Source: Typhlomys cinereus (lineage: Eukaryota; Chordata; Mammalia; Rodentia; Platacanthomyidae). Taken from it: a stretch of DNA of 64,000 nt. The DNA is taken from positions 7,467,584 through 7,531,583 of the forward strand of contig JALPQD010000005.1 in NCBI GenBank assembly GCA_023101885.1. The letters are read 5' to 3'. Positions 1 to 12,976 of this stretch are shown here, one piece after another. The notes below the pieces were generated by a model. It was given only the letters and a program-made list of their open reading frames with translations. It did not search any database and was not told where the DNA came from. A program made the translations under genes and the position numbers. Positions within the stretch are counted from its first letter, which is position 1; each line of letters opens with the position of its first letter.

Positions 1-192
1 TACCTCATTAATTTTTAATCACTTTACTTTCTTCAAAGAGACACTTCCAAAATGCTACCTGTGCCATGACATGAAACATCCCATAAACTCAGAGATTAGG
101 ACAAAGAGGGCAGTGTTCTTCAATCGCATTTTGGTGCCATTGGAAGACTTAACAATATTTTGGTGAAAATCTGTTGCAGACAATCATCATAA

Positions 193-218
193 ATTATATA
201 TATATATATATATATATT
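193..218. repeat. (TA)n microsatellite
   Basis: About 12 alternating TA units in an AT-rich setting. No further structure is seen. Confidence 0.9.
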
Positions 219-1196
219 TCTAACCTATTTTTAAAATTTATTTTAATGTACGTGAGTCAGTGTTATTCTCAACTAGCGTCAACTAACTACAGACTGTGGG
301 TCCAATCCGGCTGGCGAAGGGTCTTTGTCAGCAGTCCTCTGTTTGCATGTCTCTAGAGGCTGTGCATGATGCATTTTAGCAGCAAGAAAACTGAGACTAC
401 ATGCTCCATGGTCTCTGTGCAAGAATGTTTGCTTGCCTCTGTTTCGTACTGTCAGGGTCCCTTGCTTACCACTGGGAGTATCTCACTTCCTTGCAGGCTT
501 TTCCATGGGTTTTGTTTCGACCATCAAAGTAATATAAAATATACAAAATAAACACCAATCTTTAGGATTCAGTATACATTGTGCTAACCTGAAATACTGT
601 AGGGAAGCTTTATTTTTTTAACGAAACATGCAGATGGATAAGAAGGAGGAATGCAGTGAATGTCAGTATAAATCTTCCATAAGAGGAAACTTGTAGAAAA
701 TGATGGAACCAGCTATTAAATAAGAATATTGTGATATGTACCCAAATTGATTAAAATGGGTTTAAAAAATAGTAAAGTTATAAGCACTATTCTATTATCT
801 ATAAATACATTCTATTATTCTCTGTATGTTGTAGAAAATGCCAAAAATAATCACAAAATACATATTCAAAACATGTAAACCCCTAATTTTCCACTTGTAA
901 AAAGCCTGATTCAAAAAGCAATTTACTTTATGGTTTACTTAAGCTCCGCAGCTACATTAAAATATGATAGTATATACACAACAGCTTGTTAACAAGATTA
1001 TCAAAACATTAAAATCATAATGCGCCACTTCAATTATGGATACTTAAAATTAGAGCTAATCCTCACAGTACCAATTTTTATCTCCTAAATAATTTTAGCT
1101 ATTAGCTGCTCATTCAAAGTCTATATCTCAAAAGATCAGCATTCCAGCCTTAAAAACTTAAGTCTGAACACTCTAGTAGCAAAACAAAAAATTCAG

Positions 1197-1349
1197 CCCG
1201 CCCTCCCTTCCTCCCTTCCTCCCTTCCTCCCTTCCTTCCTTCTTTCCTTCCTTCCTTCCTTCCTTCCTTCCTTCCTTCCTTCCTTCCTTCCTTCCTTCCT
1301 TCCTTCCTTCCTTCCTTCCTTCCTTCCTTCCTTCCTTCCTTCCTTCCTT
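1197..1349. repeat. (CCTT)n microsatellite, ~150 bp
   Basis: A near-perfect tetranucleotide tract. Its left end is a CCCTTCCT-type variant (five-base and eight-base units with extra C), followed by about 30 uninterrupted CTTC units. The open frames on the other strand (RKEG repeats) are a consequence of the repeat, not a gene. Confidence 0.97.
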
Positions 1350-1754
1350 GCTGTAAAGTTACAAATGGGATGACACTCTTCACCTTTGCCTATTATCGTT
1401 GGCAATAGCTTTGTTTTAATAAAATGCCCTAAATGCCAACAGTACATATGGTTTTACTTTGTTTTTCATGCCATATCCATCAAATTGGTCATGAAATGGC
1501 ATTTGTAGTATTGACATTTTGTTACAAATGCTAATCTCAGCTAAACACTGCTTAGTACACATTAGGCATGGTAGCTTATATGCACCAATCCTTCAGACAA
1601 TGAACATACTAATGTACTTTATAAATAGGTGAGATATACTATACTGAATTTCATTCATGCTAGTATTTCATGAAACAGACAATTGCTAAGTAGTCAATCA
1701 CTATTTCTCACTTAAGACTCCTAATAAAACTTTTTTAGATATACTATTTACTTA

Positions 1755-1933
1755 TTCAAAAGAGAGAATAAGAGAGAGAAGGCAGGAATGTGTATGTGCC
1801 ACAGCACATGTTTGGAGGTTAAAAGACAATGTTCTGAAGTCAAATCTTTACCTTCCAGCAGTGGAACTCTGGGGATCCAGGGAGCTCCATTTCTACAAGT
1901 GCCTCTACCCTTTGAACCATCTTGATGGTCCAA
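1755..1933 (-). mobile_element. B3/B2-type SINE, antisense copy
   Basis: Read on the minus strand, a tRNA-like head (GACCATCAAGATGG...) is followed by the B3-like body. On the plus strand the body shows the GTGTATGTGCCACAGCACATG and TTTGGAGGTTAAAAGACAA landmarks (GTGTGTGCCATGGCACA and GGAGGTCAGAGGACAA in the family). It is old and diverged. Confidence 0.8.
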
Positions 1934-1999
1934 ATTAGATTTCAAAACAGTGAGATACTGTATCAACATTATCAAAATTTATATACAATTGCTACTACA

Positions 2000-4800
2000 T
2001 CTGTAAACAGCCCAAGAGAATTACTGTGGAGCATATGCATGACTTTAATAATCAGCAGCAGCCATTACAATTATGAAAAAATTTAAACAGGCCACACAAA
2101 ATTGCTTTCCCTTACTCTCAAAGTGAGTGCTTAAGCAGCAGTCGCCTTCACCTCTCTCATAAGAAAAGGATCTCAAACCTGTGCTTCAGCAGAGGCAAAC
2201 ACATATGCATAAAATGATAGTCACATGGTGCAAATTACATGTAATTAACTACCTGATTACAAAGTTACACATGACTATATATGCTCAGCTTTCTTTTAAT
2301 ACTGCATATTACAGCAAATATGCCATCCTTAACATAAAATAGAGTGAAGATATATTTTCGTTTAGATTATGAAGAATCTGAAGGTATCCAGTCTGATTTC
2401 ATGTCCCTTATCACGTGAAACATCAAGAGTACAGCACTGTGTCTGCCTCCCTGGAGCAGGGCAGGTCACCAGGACATTCGCTAAGATACTCTAGTTCTCT
2501 GTGGACTTGGAAAGGGGGTGCTCTGGGTGATATGTTTACTGAAAAAAATACTTGTGGGAAAATACAATCGAGGTAGCCAAAACTAATTAAAATAGAAGTG
2601 AACAAGCACATTGTTTGTAAGTACAATTTCATTCCTCCAGCTTTTCATACAGTTGAATATGTACACACGAACCTAACCATTCTGATCACTGGAGCGTTGC
2701 AATCTTATTTCTGTAAACTTGCATAACAAATGTACTACAAAATTGGTCTTAGAAAATTCCAGATATAATATATATATATTATATAATATATTTAAGAGTT
2801 TAAAAAATTACTCTTGCTTTTCACATTATTAAACAACCTACTACTTTCACCAGAAACACTTTGTTAATCTTTTTGCAGTTTGTTTCATATTCTTCTTGAA
2901 CCCTTCTTAATTTTTTCTCAGTCTTCATTTCATACACTTTAAACAATATGCCAATTCACTAGTCTCAAATATTTTAATTTTCTAAAAATAGCATAAAATA
3001 ATCTGTGGAATCTGTTTGTATCTTTATAATCCTAATTTTCTCACATAAAAAAAAAATCAAAGGAAATTCTAAACTCCTAAGTGTTATATGATTCCAAGTT
3101 TCCCTTGACTGGAAAGGGAGATTTGTATGTGAATTACATAAAATGCATATATTATATAAATATATATATGCACACATAGGCATATAAAGATTTCATACCA
3201 AAAAAACACCTAAAAGTAGACTGATAATATTCTGTCTTTTAAACTTTTTCAGAAGAGCAAAACTGCTCATAGAAATAACCTTTCCTCAGTTCCTGTAGAT
3301 CATCAGCTATTGAAATGTCAGTATTATTTAACTGTTATGTTTAGAGATACAATAAATAGCTCAGTGGTGCATAAGTTAATGAATACATAGTGAGATAACC
3401 CTTATATCACAAGCACTAGACATTAACAAAAGAATGAAATTATTGTGGATTTGGGTTACTACATCTAGAAGGGAAAGACGTGAAAAGCTGAATCATCCTG
3501 ACCGACCCATGGAACTCAACATTCTTTAAGAAGTTTAGATTACTATTTATATTCCATCCACATCTACAAGTAGGAGAAAAATCAAGCCCATTACAGCAAG
3601 TTTAACCTTTTGCCTCAAGTAACATTTAGAATTGTTATATCTCATACACGGTGGCATGGTTGTGCTTTATGTTGAACTCTACATCCATGACTGAGTGTGT
3701 GATGCACCTTCAATACTATTACACACACCAAAAAAAAGCAAGCAAACTTAAATTGTGCAACTCAATATCACCATCTAGTGACAAGTCTCTCAACACGTGA
3801 TGAAACCCAGCAGAAAGAAAAACAGACTACATCCATTATGCCCTAGAGCTGTCTGCATAATAAAGATTCCACAGTAAAAGTCCTCTCTGAGTAGAAGAAT
3901 CTGCAAATAAGGCTCTAATCTACAACTAGTAAGGCGGGTTCTCCAGTTTGAATTATTTTTGTAGAGATATTTCCAAAAATCAAAACCATTTGAATTTATG
4001 TACATTAATTAGATCATTGCAAAAAGCTCCCAAAGCATCTTACTTGCTCTTTTCTTGACAGAAAATGCTATAGTCTATGTCTATATTGTTTTTCAGAGTT
4101 TAACATCTCTCTTTCTCAAGGTATTCAAATACTGCTCAACTACCATAGTTCTTTACTGCCTGGGGGACTGACAGAGGACACATGTGTAAATGGGCCTCTC
4201 ATCTCCTTCTGCTCTTCAGACTTCATTACAGATACTAAGACAGGTGCCAAAGATTACAGAGCAGAAATCAAATCACCTTGGAGTGATAAGTGCATTGAAT
4301 CAGCTGAGATCAGCAGAAACTAAGATGAAATGAGGTGAGAAGTCTAGCTCAAAATTCGTTATCATAGAATAGACCAGAGACTTGACCTAGAGATGAGATG
4401 TCTGCCTGTCCTTAAACTGTGAATCTCATCCTATAGATTTCCATAGGAAATAGCTCCACAATGAATTAGGTACAAACTTATCCCTCTCGTATTTTATATA
4501 TGCTAAGACTAGTGAAATCTCTCAGCAAGTTCCATGAATTATGTCTGATAAACGCCTTTAAATAAGAACTTTATGCCATTAACAGGAAACAACATACATA
4601 CATACATTATAACATTTTGAATCTCATTTGTATTAATTTCTACAGATTATAAATTATTAGCTTTTCAATTGTATGAACTTTTCTAATTATTTTTGAAAAG
4701 GGAAACTTAAAATTATATTAACCGTTGAAGTTTCAAAATTGACTCTTTGTCCTGAATAGGAGACAGACAACTTGATTTCTTCAAGTTTATAGTCTATTAT
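2000..4800. other. Intronic AT-rich sequence, no recognised element
   Basis: I see only short AT runs (for example 2765-2792 and 3150-3172) and unique-looking sequence. No SINE head, LTR, L1 or exon signature was recognised. Confidence 0.6.
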
Positions 4801-5126
4801 AAGAACAGATACAAGGCTTGAGAGTTGGCTCAAGGGTTAAGACTCTGCTTTGCAAGCAGAAGGTCCTGAGTTCGGATCCCAACTCCCACATAAAAATGCC
4901 AGGCAGACACAGCAGCATTCGTCTGCACTCTGACTCTGGTTGGGCAGAGTCTGGAACATACCAGAACAAAGCAAAGAGGTAGAGGGAATCAAGGATGTTT
5001 CCTTAAGTCACCCTTGGGCTTCCACAGGGACACGCAGTGCCTTCTGATACACACATATGCACACACACACATACACACACACACACATACATATAAAATA
5101 AAGTTTTTTTTAAAAGAACAGATACA
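4801..5126 (+). mobile_element. tRNA-headed CA-tailed SINE (older subfamily) with 13-bp target-site duplication
   Basis: The element (4814-5113) begins with a tRNA-like head. Box A-like TGGCTCAAGGG is followed by box B-like GAGTTCGGATCCC. A body of ~200 bp follows, ending in a (CA)n/ATAC tract, ATAAAATAAAG and an A/T-rich tail. It is flanked by the direct repeat AAGAACAGATACA at 4801-4813 and 5114-5126. This proves a complete retroposed insertion. The body (GGGAATCAAGGATG... AGTCACCCTTGGGC) differs from the young subfamily seen at 32.7 kb but matches the copies at 26.7 and 46.1 kb. Confidence 0.93.
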
Positions 5127-5892
5127 GATTTTCCATAATTTCTATGTTTCTACAGATGTATTAATACAAGGTAAATGAAGACAAAAAGCTACATTTTCTT
5201 TAAGATTCCTTAGTATCTACTGATTTTCTTCACAGGGCCACAATTTCCATTCATCTCGGGCTCTGAGGGATTAGAATGACAAGCACTCACAAACCTCCTC
5301 TCTTCTGACCTGCAATAAAGCAGCCAGCAAGACAATTTTTAAAGTATTTTAAGGATATGTACTTTTTTTGCTTGCCAAAATTGCCTGAATATTTAAGAGC
5401 TTCTTAAAAATACTCTTTCAATTATACTGAGCAACATAGTTAACTGGGGTCTTTAAATTTTTTTACATCTTTCCTGTTTACAGAAGCCTTTTAGTATAAT
5501 TAAAGCTTATTGATGATTTCCAATAACTTATGTTATGCTCCCCATCGAACCTCAAAGACGTTTTTCTCCTCTGATGCGCTGGACTCTGAACCTGTACATT
5601 GCTTCATTCACTTCTTGGATACGCAGAGAATTTGTTTTGGACAGTTTAGATAAGGATATAAAGTAGCTTCCTTTTGCAAACAGCAAAATAATGTCACACC
5701 ATTTACTGAAGACCCAACCGTGCTAAATAATTTGTGATGCTTTATCAGTATGAACTCATTGATCATAGTGTTTGTTGATCATAGCCACTAACTGTGGGCA
5801 AGGCAAAGAAGAGTTCATGGACTTGTGTATTTATTGTGAATTTCATTCTAATATTCAGTTGTCTTTACTCACCTTTAATTTTTAATTGTTCA

Positions 5893-5972
5893 TCTTTTTT
5901 AGCCCTAAGGACTGAACATGGGAACTTGGGTGCTAGGCAAGTACATTACCATTAAGTCATATTTGCTAGGCC
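5893..5972 (-). mobile_element. ID-type SINE fragment, antisense
   Basis: On the plus strand it shows TGCTAGGCAAGTACATTACCATTAAGTCA. This is the reverse complement of the ID element core (tRNA-Ala-type head with boxes A and B). It is diverged and short. Confidence 0.75.
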
Positions 5973-6920
5973 TTCATTCCTTCTTTGGGTGTTTTTCTTG
6001 TTGGCCCTTTTAGGGTATCTGAATAGATCATTCTTTGAGAGAGTAATAGTCCCTTTGTGACTTCCACATTAACCAGACATTTTACTTCGGGTTTTACACA
6101 TGTTTTCCAGACTAAGTGAACCTTTCCCTGTCATCTTTCTAAGGAAGAGGATCCTCCTGTGTGTGATATGTGACGGGTGTGTTTATGGTGTAGCCTCACA
6201 GAAGAAGACGAACCATGTGCCATTTCAGCAAGAAAAAAAAAATTATCCCTCTAGCAAAGCACCATCCAAACCACACAAGGTCATTACATCACATGAGATT
6301 TTAATGAAATTATCTTCGAATACGTGAAGTGAATTATTCAGTTTTTCCACTAAACAGGCTATGACTCTTGGTTCCCATGTTGAGTGGCACAAAGAACACT
6401 TTTGTACCATCACAGTGAGTTCTGGTCACCTGCTCCTGTGTGCCGCTGGGCTGCAGAATTGTGGGCAGGAATCCCCCTGCCTGATATATGCGTCCTTCTC
6501 AGACAGCCCATGTTAAAACCCAGTCTTCTCTGTTGGAAGTAATTAAATGAAACTGAAAGTCCCCAATTTCTGAAAGATATTTTCCTATGTTCAAAATTTT
6601 TTAAGGCAGCATGTTGGACTGTTTCTTTCTGATCTGGAAATTCCATGTTTTCCTGTGACATGATTATCAAAAACATTAACAAGCACCAAACACGCGCATA
6701 TGCTCTTATCTTTTTGTCCTTAACTATAGAATTATCATTTCCATCGTCTATTGAACATGCGATCAAATGTACCATCTCTTTACCTCTCTCAGCTACTCTA
6801 CTCTATTTAATTTAATAAGAATATTTCAATAAGGTTATAATCCCCGTACTTGTACTTAGCAGGGCTTCAGCCTGAAGGTACCCTCAAGTCTATGTTCTGA
6901 GATGTTAAAAAATAATTCAT

Positions 6921-7073
6921 GAGGGCTAGCAAGGCTCAATGATCCAAATTCATTGCTCAATTTCTGGAGCCCATATGGTGTTGGGAGACAACTGGCTACC
7001 AAAAAGTTGTCCTCTACAGGCATGTAATAGTGTACTTATTTTCTCTTTCTCTCTCTCTCTTTCTCTCTTCCCC

Positions 7074-7113
<40 letters not shown>

Positions 7114-7146
7114 AACACACACAAGTAAACAAAATATTAAAAATAA
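6921..7146 (+). mobile_element. B3/B2-type SINE with CT/CA-rich 3' part
   Basis: The GGGCTAGCAAGGCTCAATGA head is followed by GGAGCCCATATGGTG and AGTTGTCCTCTACAGGCATG, the B3 body landmarks. Then comes a (TC)n(CA)n stretch (7039-7124) and an A-rich tail. Direct repeats of AAAAATAATT flank it imperfectly. Confidence 0.85.
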
Positions 7147-7346
7147 TTATTCATAAACTTGCACACTATGAAAAGAACGAGTTCAAGACTATAGGAAAAG
7201 CTGGCCAGGGAGGTAGAATGGATGAGGTAGCAGTGCAAAAATTTGCAGAGGATTGAGAAAAAGATTAAAAACATCTCTTTTCGAAGATCACAGATATAAG
7301 AAATCTTAAAAAATAGTTAAGTACCAAAAAATAAAAAAAAAAAAAA

Positions 7347-7600
7347 TCAGGAGGCTCCCAACTGCGGAAAGCCCCTAGCGCTCGAGCCGTGGTGGATCTT
7401 CAGATACTGGTCCACCCCTGTGTATCTGGGCCACACTTACTCAGGACAAAATCTCTATAGTGGGCACCTGAAGCCACCCAAGGATGCTGAGGAGATGAGC
7501 TAGTGACAAACCTTCCTCACCAACGTGTGCCCAGACAAAGGACCAGGACAGAAGCTCTCGCAGAGCTTGGGACCAGGTGACAAAACTTAAGCACTTGGTC
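7347..7600. other. GC-richer block after a poly-A run, unassigned
   Basis: After an A-rich run (7327-7346), about 250 bp is clearly richer in GC than its surroundings and has a few CpGs (GCGCTCGAGCCG). Neither strand gives a recognisable protein. It could be a fragment of an L1 5' region, an LTR, or a decayed processed pseudogene. I cannot tell which. Confidence 0.35.
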
Positions 7601-7609
7601 TATAGGTCT

Positions 7610-9240
7610 AATTTTCCTATCTGTCCCCAACGCCCCTTCACCCCTCACTATACAACTAGTACATTGAATGGAAACTCTATCATGCATACCTTATCTTACT
7701 GTTTTGCTGTTTCAGACAAGGAATTAATGAGCATTAAATAGATGAAAGGTGTGTTCTGTGTCTGCATGGTTCCTTCACCTGTGTTCCAACCCCACAGAGC
7801 TATAACCTTTCATAGTTCAACACTTACTACTTTTGCTCCCATCCTTAAAATCCTCATGATTTCTTGAAAGAATTTACATATTTACCACTCACCCCTCGGT
7901 GAGAGCAAACCTCCGCCTGGATCCGTTTTGTGTGAACAGATGTCTGCAAGTTCTGGGAAAGTCTATCCTGTTTCCAAACGCAGCCAGCAGCCCCAGTCTC
8001 CTCACCTTTACTCTCTTCCAAATGGGCTCAACCCTGAGAATCTAGGTCAAACTTTTAATCTCTCCCAGTCTTCCTGCACAAGAGGAAAACCCTGATCGCA
8101 GATGACAGGGCAGCACATTCTTCTTGCTGTATTTTTCTTGTTGTATTACTCCCTTGTGATTTGTTGACCTATTTCCAGATTCTCACATATAAAAGACGCA
8201 TTAACACCCAAAATGCCTGCAGACCTTACACTAAATTGTCAAATGTTACTTCCCATAAAATTATTTCCCAGCGCTTAGTAAATTCAGACATTGAGATATG
8301 TTTGTGTGTGTGTGGTGGGTCATATGAATATGCACATATGTACACACAAAAACATGTGACCTAAGTAAAGAAGTATGTACATTTTTCCCATCAAGTGAAT
8401 AAATTCTGAATTAAATTACCTGAAGCAATGCCTTACTTCACAGCATAGTGAGTTAATAGGCCACTCTAACTAGGAAATTAATATTTGTTCTTTTCTGTGC
8501 ATGCCGACTCTATTTTAAAAGCAAAACATCCCAGTAGGTTCTGAAATTGTATTTATTACAGATTTTAGCAGAATTTAATAATCTCTATATTCTCTTCTTC
8601 TACCATTCAATTTTATTTTTTTCTCGATGACAAATTTCATATACTTAGCACACACCCTTTGGTTCATTGTGCTTCCCTCACTCACATAACTTTCACTCTA
8701 TAGCCCCTTTTCAATTCTCTGGTTTTGGTCTTCAGCCCTTTTATTCGAAGCATGGAGCTAGCATCCTCTTTGTCTTCCTGTTTGTGTACGCATTGATTTC
8801 ACATGAATAGAAATTAAATCACAGAAATAATTGTTTTCTAAATAGATATTAGAATGAATATTTAATGTATTCAAAATTGATATAAGCACTACAAAAATAA
8901 TGTGTTCAATTTATAACAGTGTGGAAGTTTTCAATAAAGAATATATTAAAAATGAGAGTTCATTCATAATTTCTGCACTAGATGATTCGTTTTACATCTT
9001 ATTTTTAATTTACAACTATTTTCAATAGCTCAACTTTCTTAGAATGTCTGATTACGTTTTATATAGACACAAATTCTCTATTGTGTACTCAGTTTTATTT
9101 TTCCATCTTTTTTATTAGTAAAGACGTTAACAATAAAATGGGCTCCCTTGCTCCAGCTGGTAATTTCTCAGTGTTAGTAATATATTATTCCTCTTTTTGT
9201 GACATCATAATCATCTACACAGAAGTACCATGTATCTTTG
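7610..9240. other. Intronic sequence, no recognised element
   Basis: A GC-moderate stretch at 7.6-8.1 kb passes into AT-rich DNA. A short (TG)n at about 8303-8315 is the only repeat I recognise. Confidence 0.5.
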
Positions 9241-9243
9241 TGT

Positions 9244-9394
9244 AGAAGCTACTGTTTCCATTAAATTTAATTACCTCCCCCTGTGGTTTTAAATAGAAGT
9301 GGCTTCAAAATGAGGGCAGCTTCTATTAAATTTAATTACTTTCTCCTGCTGCTTGCATGGTAAAAGGGATGTTGCTAAATGAGAGTGGCTTCTA
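9244..9394. repeat. Diverged tandem duplication with shared ATTAAATTTAATTAC core
   Basis: Two adjacent copies share a 15-bp identical core at 9260-9274 and 9325-9339. Both cores are followed by a C/T-rich segment, and later both copies have AGTGGCTTC (9298-9306 and 9384-9392). The spacing changes from 65 to 86 bp, so there is an indel of about 21 bp between copies. The core contains overlapping TAATT homeodomain-type sites. It lies ~1 kb from exon 3. Confidence 0.7.
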
Positions 9395-10365
9395 AACTAA
9401 AGTATATGGTAGCTGTGTGTGACCAATAACAACATTGTATCTATCCCACTAGGAAGCCTCTACGGTTTCTCCTTTCTCTGATGTTTAACTTTTTGTAACC
9501 TAAGATCATAAGAAATGACTGTTGAAATAAAATATATTTTAAAAATTAATGTAAGTTTCATAAGAAAAATAAAGGCAAACATACTATTTCACTACACAAA
9601 TGCTGGAAATTATACCACTCAAAGATCTAACATCAAACTTTCAGAACATTTAGAACATTATTTGTTCTTTTTTAACTTATTCTAAGGATGGTGGATTTTT
9701 ATTACTTACATATTAATAATTTCTAGTAAAATAACTTTACTGATTTTCATCAAATGTTTTTTTTAAAAGACTTCACTAAAAACTATTCTAAAAGTGACCA
9801 AATATGGACAATTTCAGATAAATTAACAAAATAACATATGAAGTAAAAAGAAAAAATTCTGGTTCATTACAGGCAACTGAATCTTAAATGAATTATATGC
9901 TTTGTAATAGTGTGGAAATGTAAATCACCTTAAAAATAATATGATATAATCCTATAAAATCTAACACAAGATGAAATTTTAAGTACCTCTTTTTAAATTA
10001 AATATTAATTAGGAGGAAATACTACTCAGTTAAGCCACCATCATGCAATGTTTATTTTTAATACATGGCAGAATTTAGAGGAACAATATTTCCATTCAAT
10101 CACACAGTTTAGTATAAATATAAAACAAGACACCCCTTAAGCATTTTAAGTAACAAATTAAACATTTACATTTTTTACTGTGCACTGAGGCCTAACATTT
10201 ATGCAGCTTCCAAACCAAAGTACAGCCTCAAGGGAAGTCTCTCCACTGACAAATTAATACCTTAGAGAACAGAGCTGAATGGTGGCGATGAACTCATTTG
10301 TTCCCCCAATAATGAAGAATGACTTTTTCTTTACCACATCTGTGACTGTTGCTATGGTGACCCAG

Positions 10366-10601
<236 letters not shown>

Positions 10602-11226
10602 TTAGACAGTTGAATTCAACAACACAAGCTAACAATGTCTACGAGACGGCCATCACAGAAAGCATTTCATCAATTTTTCAAAACAAAAAAATGAGTGTTA
10701 CACAAATCTGGCAAAACTACTACAGCTTTCAGAATAATAATTAGTTCTCTGAAATAATGTAGAGTATTTCAGTCTATTTAAGTGCAAAGGATAAAAATCA
10801 ATAAAGTATATTTTAAATCATAATTTAAAGCATATGATAATTATTTAATTCAAATAATTTAGCATTTACTAGAATGGACAGAGCACAAGTGTAAAAGTAT
10901 CACAATTTTAATGAATTTTTATAAAAAATATCTTTTAGTAATGATGTGATATTTACAATTGCATGTATGCACATATACATCTTCATTTAAAAATAATCCA
11001 ATTGCCAAAATTGTCATAAAATTCACATACTAATGTTTGATCAAGTTTACAAGCTATAAATTATTCACATTTTATAAATGTTTCTACTGGAGAGTAAATG
11101 CACTAGCATCACTGCTGAATTTTCTAAAAGTACATTTGCACTTTTAGATGTATTTGTATTCAAATAATTTTTGTATGTTTGTGCTTTGTAACATCTAGCA
11201 TTACAAAAGAAAATAGTAGGTTTTAG

Positions 11227-11255
11227 TTTTTTAATGTTTTTTATTTATTCATTTA

Positions 11256-11290
<35 letters not shown>

Positions 11291-11544
11291 ATGCACGCAT
11301 CTGTGTATCAGAGGGCATTGTGTGCTCTGTGGAGGACCAAGAGTGACTTGGGGAATCATCCTGGATTGCTTCTACCTTGTTTTTGCTTTGCTCTGGGATG
11401 TCCCAGGCTCTGCCCTCTAGGGCCAGAAGTGTAGGCTGCCACTGTGTTGTTTCTGCCTTTCATTTTTTCATGGGACCTGGGATCTGAACTCAGGACCTTC
11501 TGCTTGTGAGGAAGTCTTAATCCCTGAGCCATCTCTCCAACTTT
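11227..11544 (-). mobile_element. tRNA-headed CA-tailed SINE (older subfamily), antisense
   Basis: The plus strand starts with an A/T tail and (GT)n (11259-11289). It continues through GAGTGACTTGGGGAATCATCC and ends with the reversed head (GATCTGAACTCAGGACCTTC, CCCTGAGCCATCTCTCCAA). A short GTTTTAG-like repeat may be the target-site duplication. It is the same subfamily as the copy at 61.5 kb. Confidence 0.88.
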
Positions 11545-11551
11545 GTTTTAG

Positions 11552-12976
11552 CATTTTTAATTTTAGAAACATATCCTTTTCATTCCAAAGGTGTAAATTA
11601 ATATAATGGATTTTAGAAAATTACAGGCCCTAAATGTCTGTATTTCTTATGTGAAAGAGCTACTGACTTAATATACATCTGTATCCATCCACTATTATGA
11701 CTTGATCTCTCTTATTGACTTGGTCAATTTAAGGAAAGAATCATTTTAACATATAAATTAAGCATCTTTATGATCATAATCATGAAAATTATCAGCATCT
11801 AAAATAATTTGAAATCTAGATAACTTGATTTGATCTAAAAATCTGTTGGATATCCAGATCAGAAATATCCTTTACTGTTTGTATTATGTATTTTACTTTT
11901 TAGTAGTATTTAAAAATTTCATGAAGAATTTAAAATTTTTTAATAATACACACATTATGCACAGTTCCTAATGTAAGGTTATTGCTTTTTATGGCCTACT
12001 TAATGAATCTGACATACTCTTCAAAGTCAGGAACATATCATTTGCCATTTTTCAAATAAAACTTTAGTTTACATTTCATATTTAGTATTATTTATTTAAA
12101 ATATGATCTGTAGCTTAGAGTCATTTTCCATAAATAAATTTTCAGTGTAAGTGAATTCTATTTCTGAATACTATTCCATTTTTTTAGAATCTTATACCAG
12201 TGCTACACACCTTAATTATCACTTACAACTAAGGAAATTATACCTACAAATAAGTCTAAAAGAAAACTGAATAGACAAAAGGGCATCTAATAGACATGCA
12301 AAATCATGTTCTACATATTTATTCATAAGTCAATGAAGACTCAAGAACTAGCCAACAGGGCTACATGTTTTGGAAATATACAATATGAAAAATACAAACC
12401 AAAGAGTGCTATTTGAAAGTATTTGAAAAACTGGCAATGGAAATGTAGGTTGTTATAGGTTGTATTTGCAGGACATTTATTAACTGATCATTCAGGTATA
12501 TCTCTGGTCATATAGATCCATGTCTGAGAATATTCTGTGTATGTCTGTTAGACATCTTGCATAACCACAACAATATTATTTCTGTTCTAAGCATCCCAAC
12601 ATGAAAACAAGAAAGTTACAGATTAAAATGAAATTCTCATATGACAATCATATTTTAATCTCATATCATATTCTGATTGTTTTAGTGTAATATGCTAAAA
12701 ACCTACATTCCAGGGAGAATGAATGAAACATAAATATATGAAATAACATAAATGCCTGTAACATGATACTGAATCAAAGAAATGACACATAAAAAAGCCT
12801 ACTCCAAATAATTCTATATGTGTGAAAGCCAAAAATGTGCAAGGCCACAATGAATAATGAAATAAGGATGATTTGATTTGAAATTGAATTGAATTCAATA
12901 GCATCAAATAAAGAAAATACTTAAAAATAAATTCAGCTGAAGGAACATAATAATACTCATGCAAGTAATTTTAAAA
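11552..12976. other. AT-rich intronic sequence, no recognised element
   Basis: About 1.4 kb of AT-rich DNA with homopolymer runs. I see no SINE, LTR or exon signature. Confidence 0.55.

Noticed and set aside
1150..1447. RKEG-repeat open frames on the minus strand
   Set aside because: Direct translation of the (CCTT)n microsatellite in several frames.
6410..6775. 121-codon minus-strand open frame on the DPYD strand
   Set aside because: It does not match DPYD exon 4 or any known protein, and there are no acceptor/donor signals bounding a coding exon.
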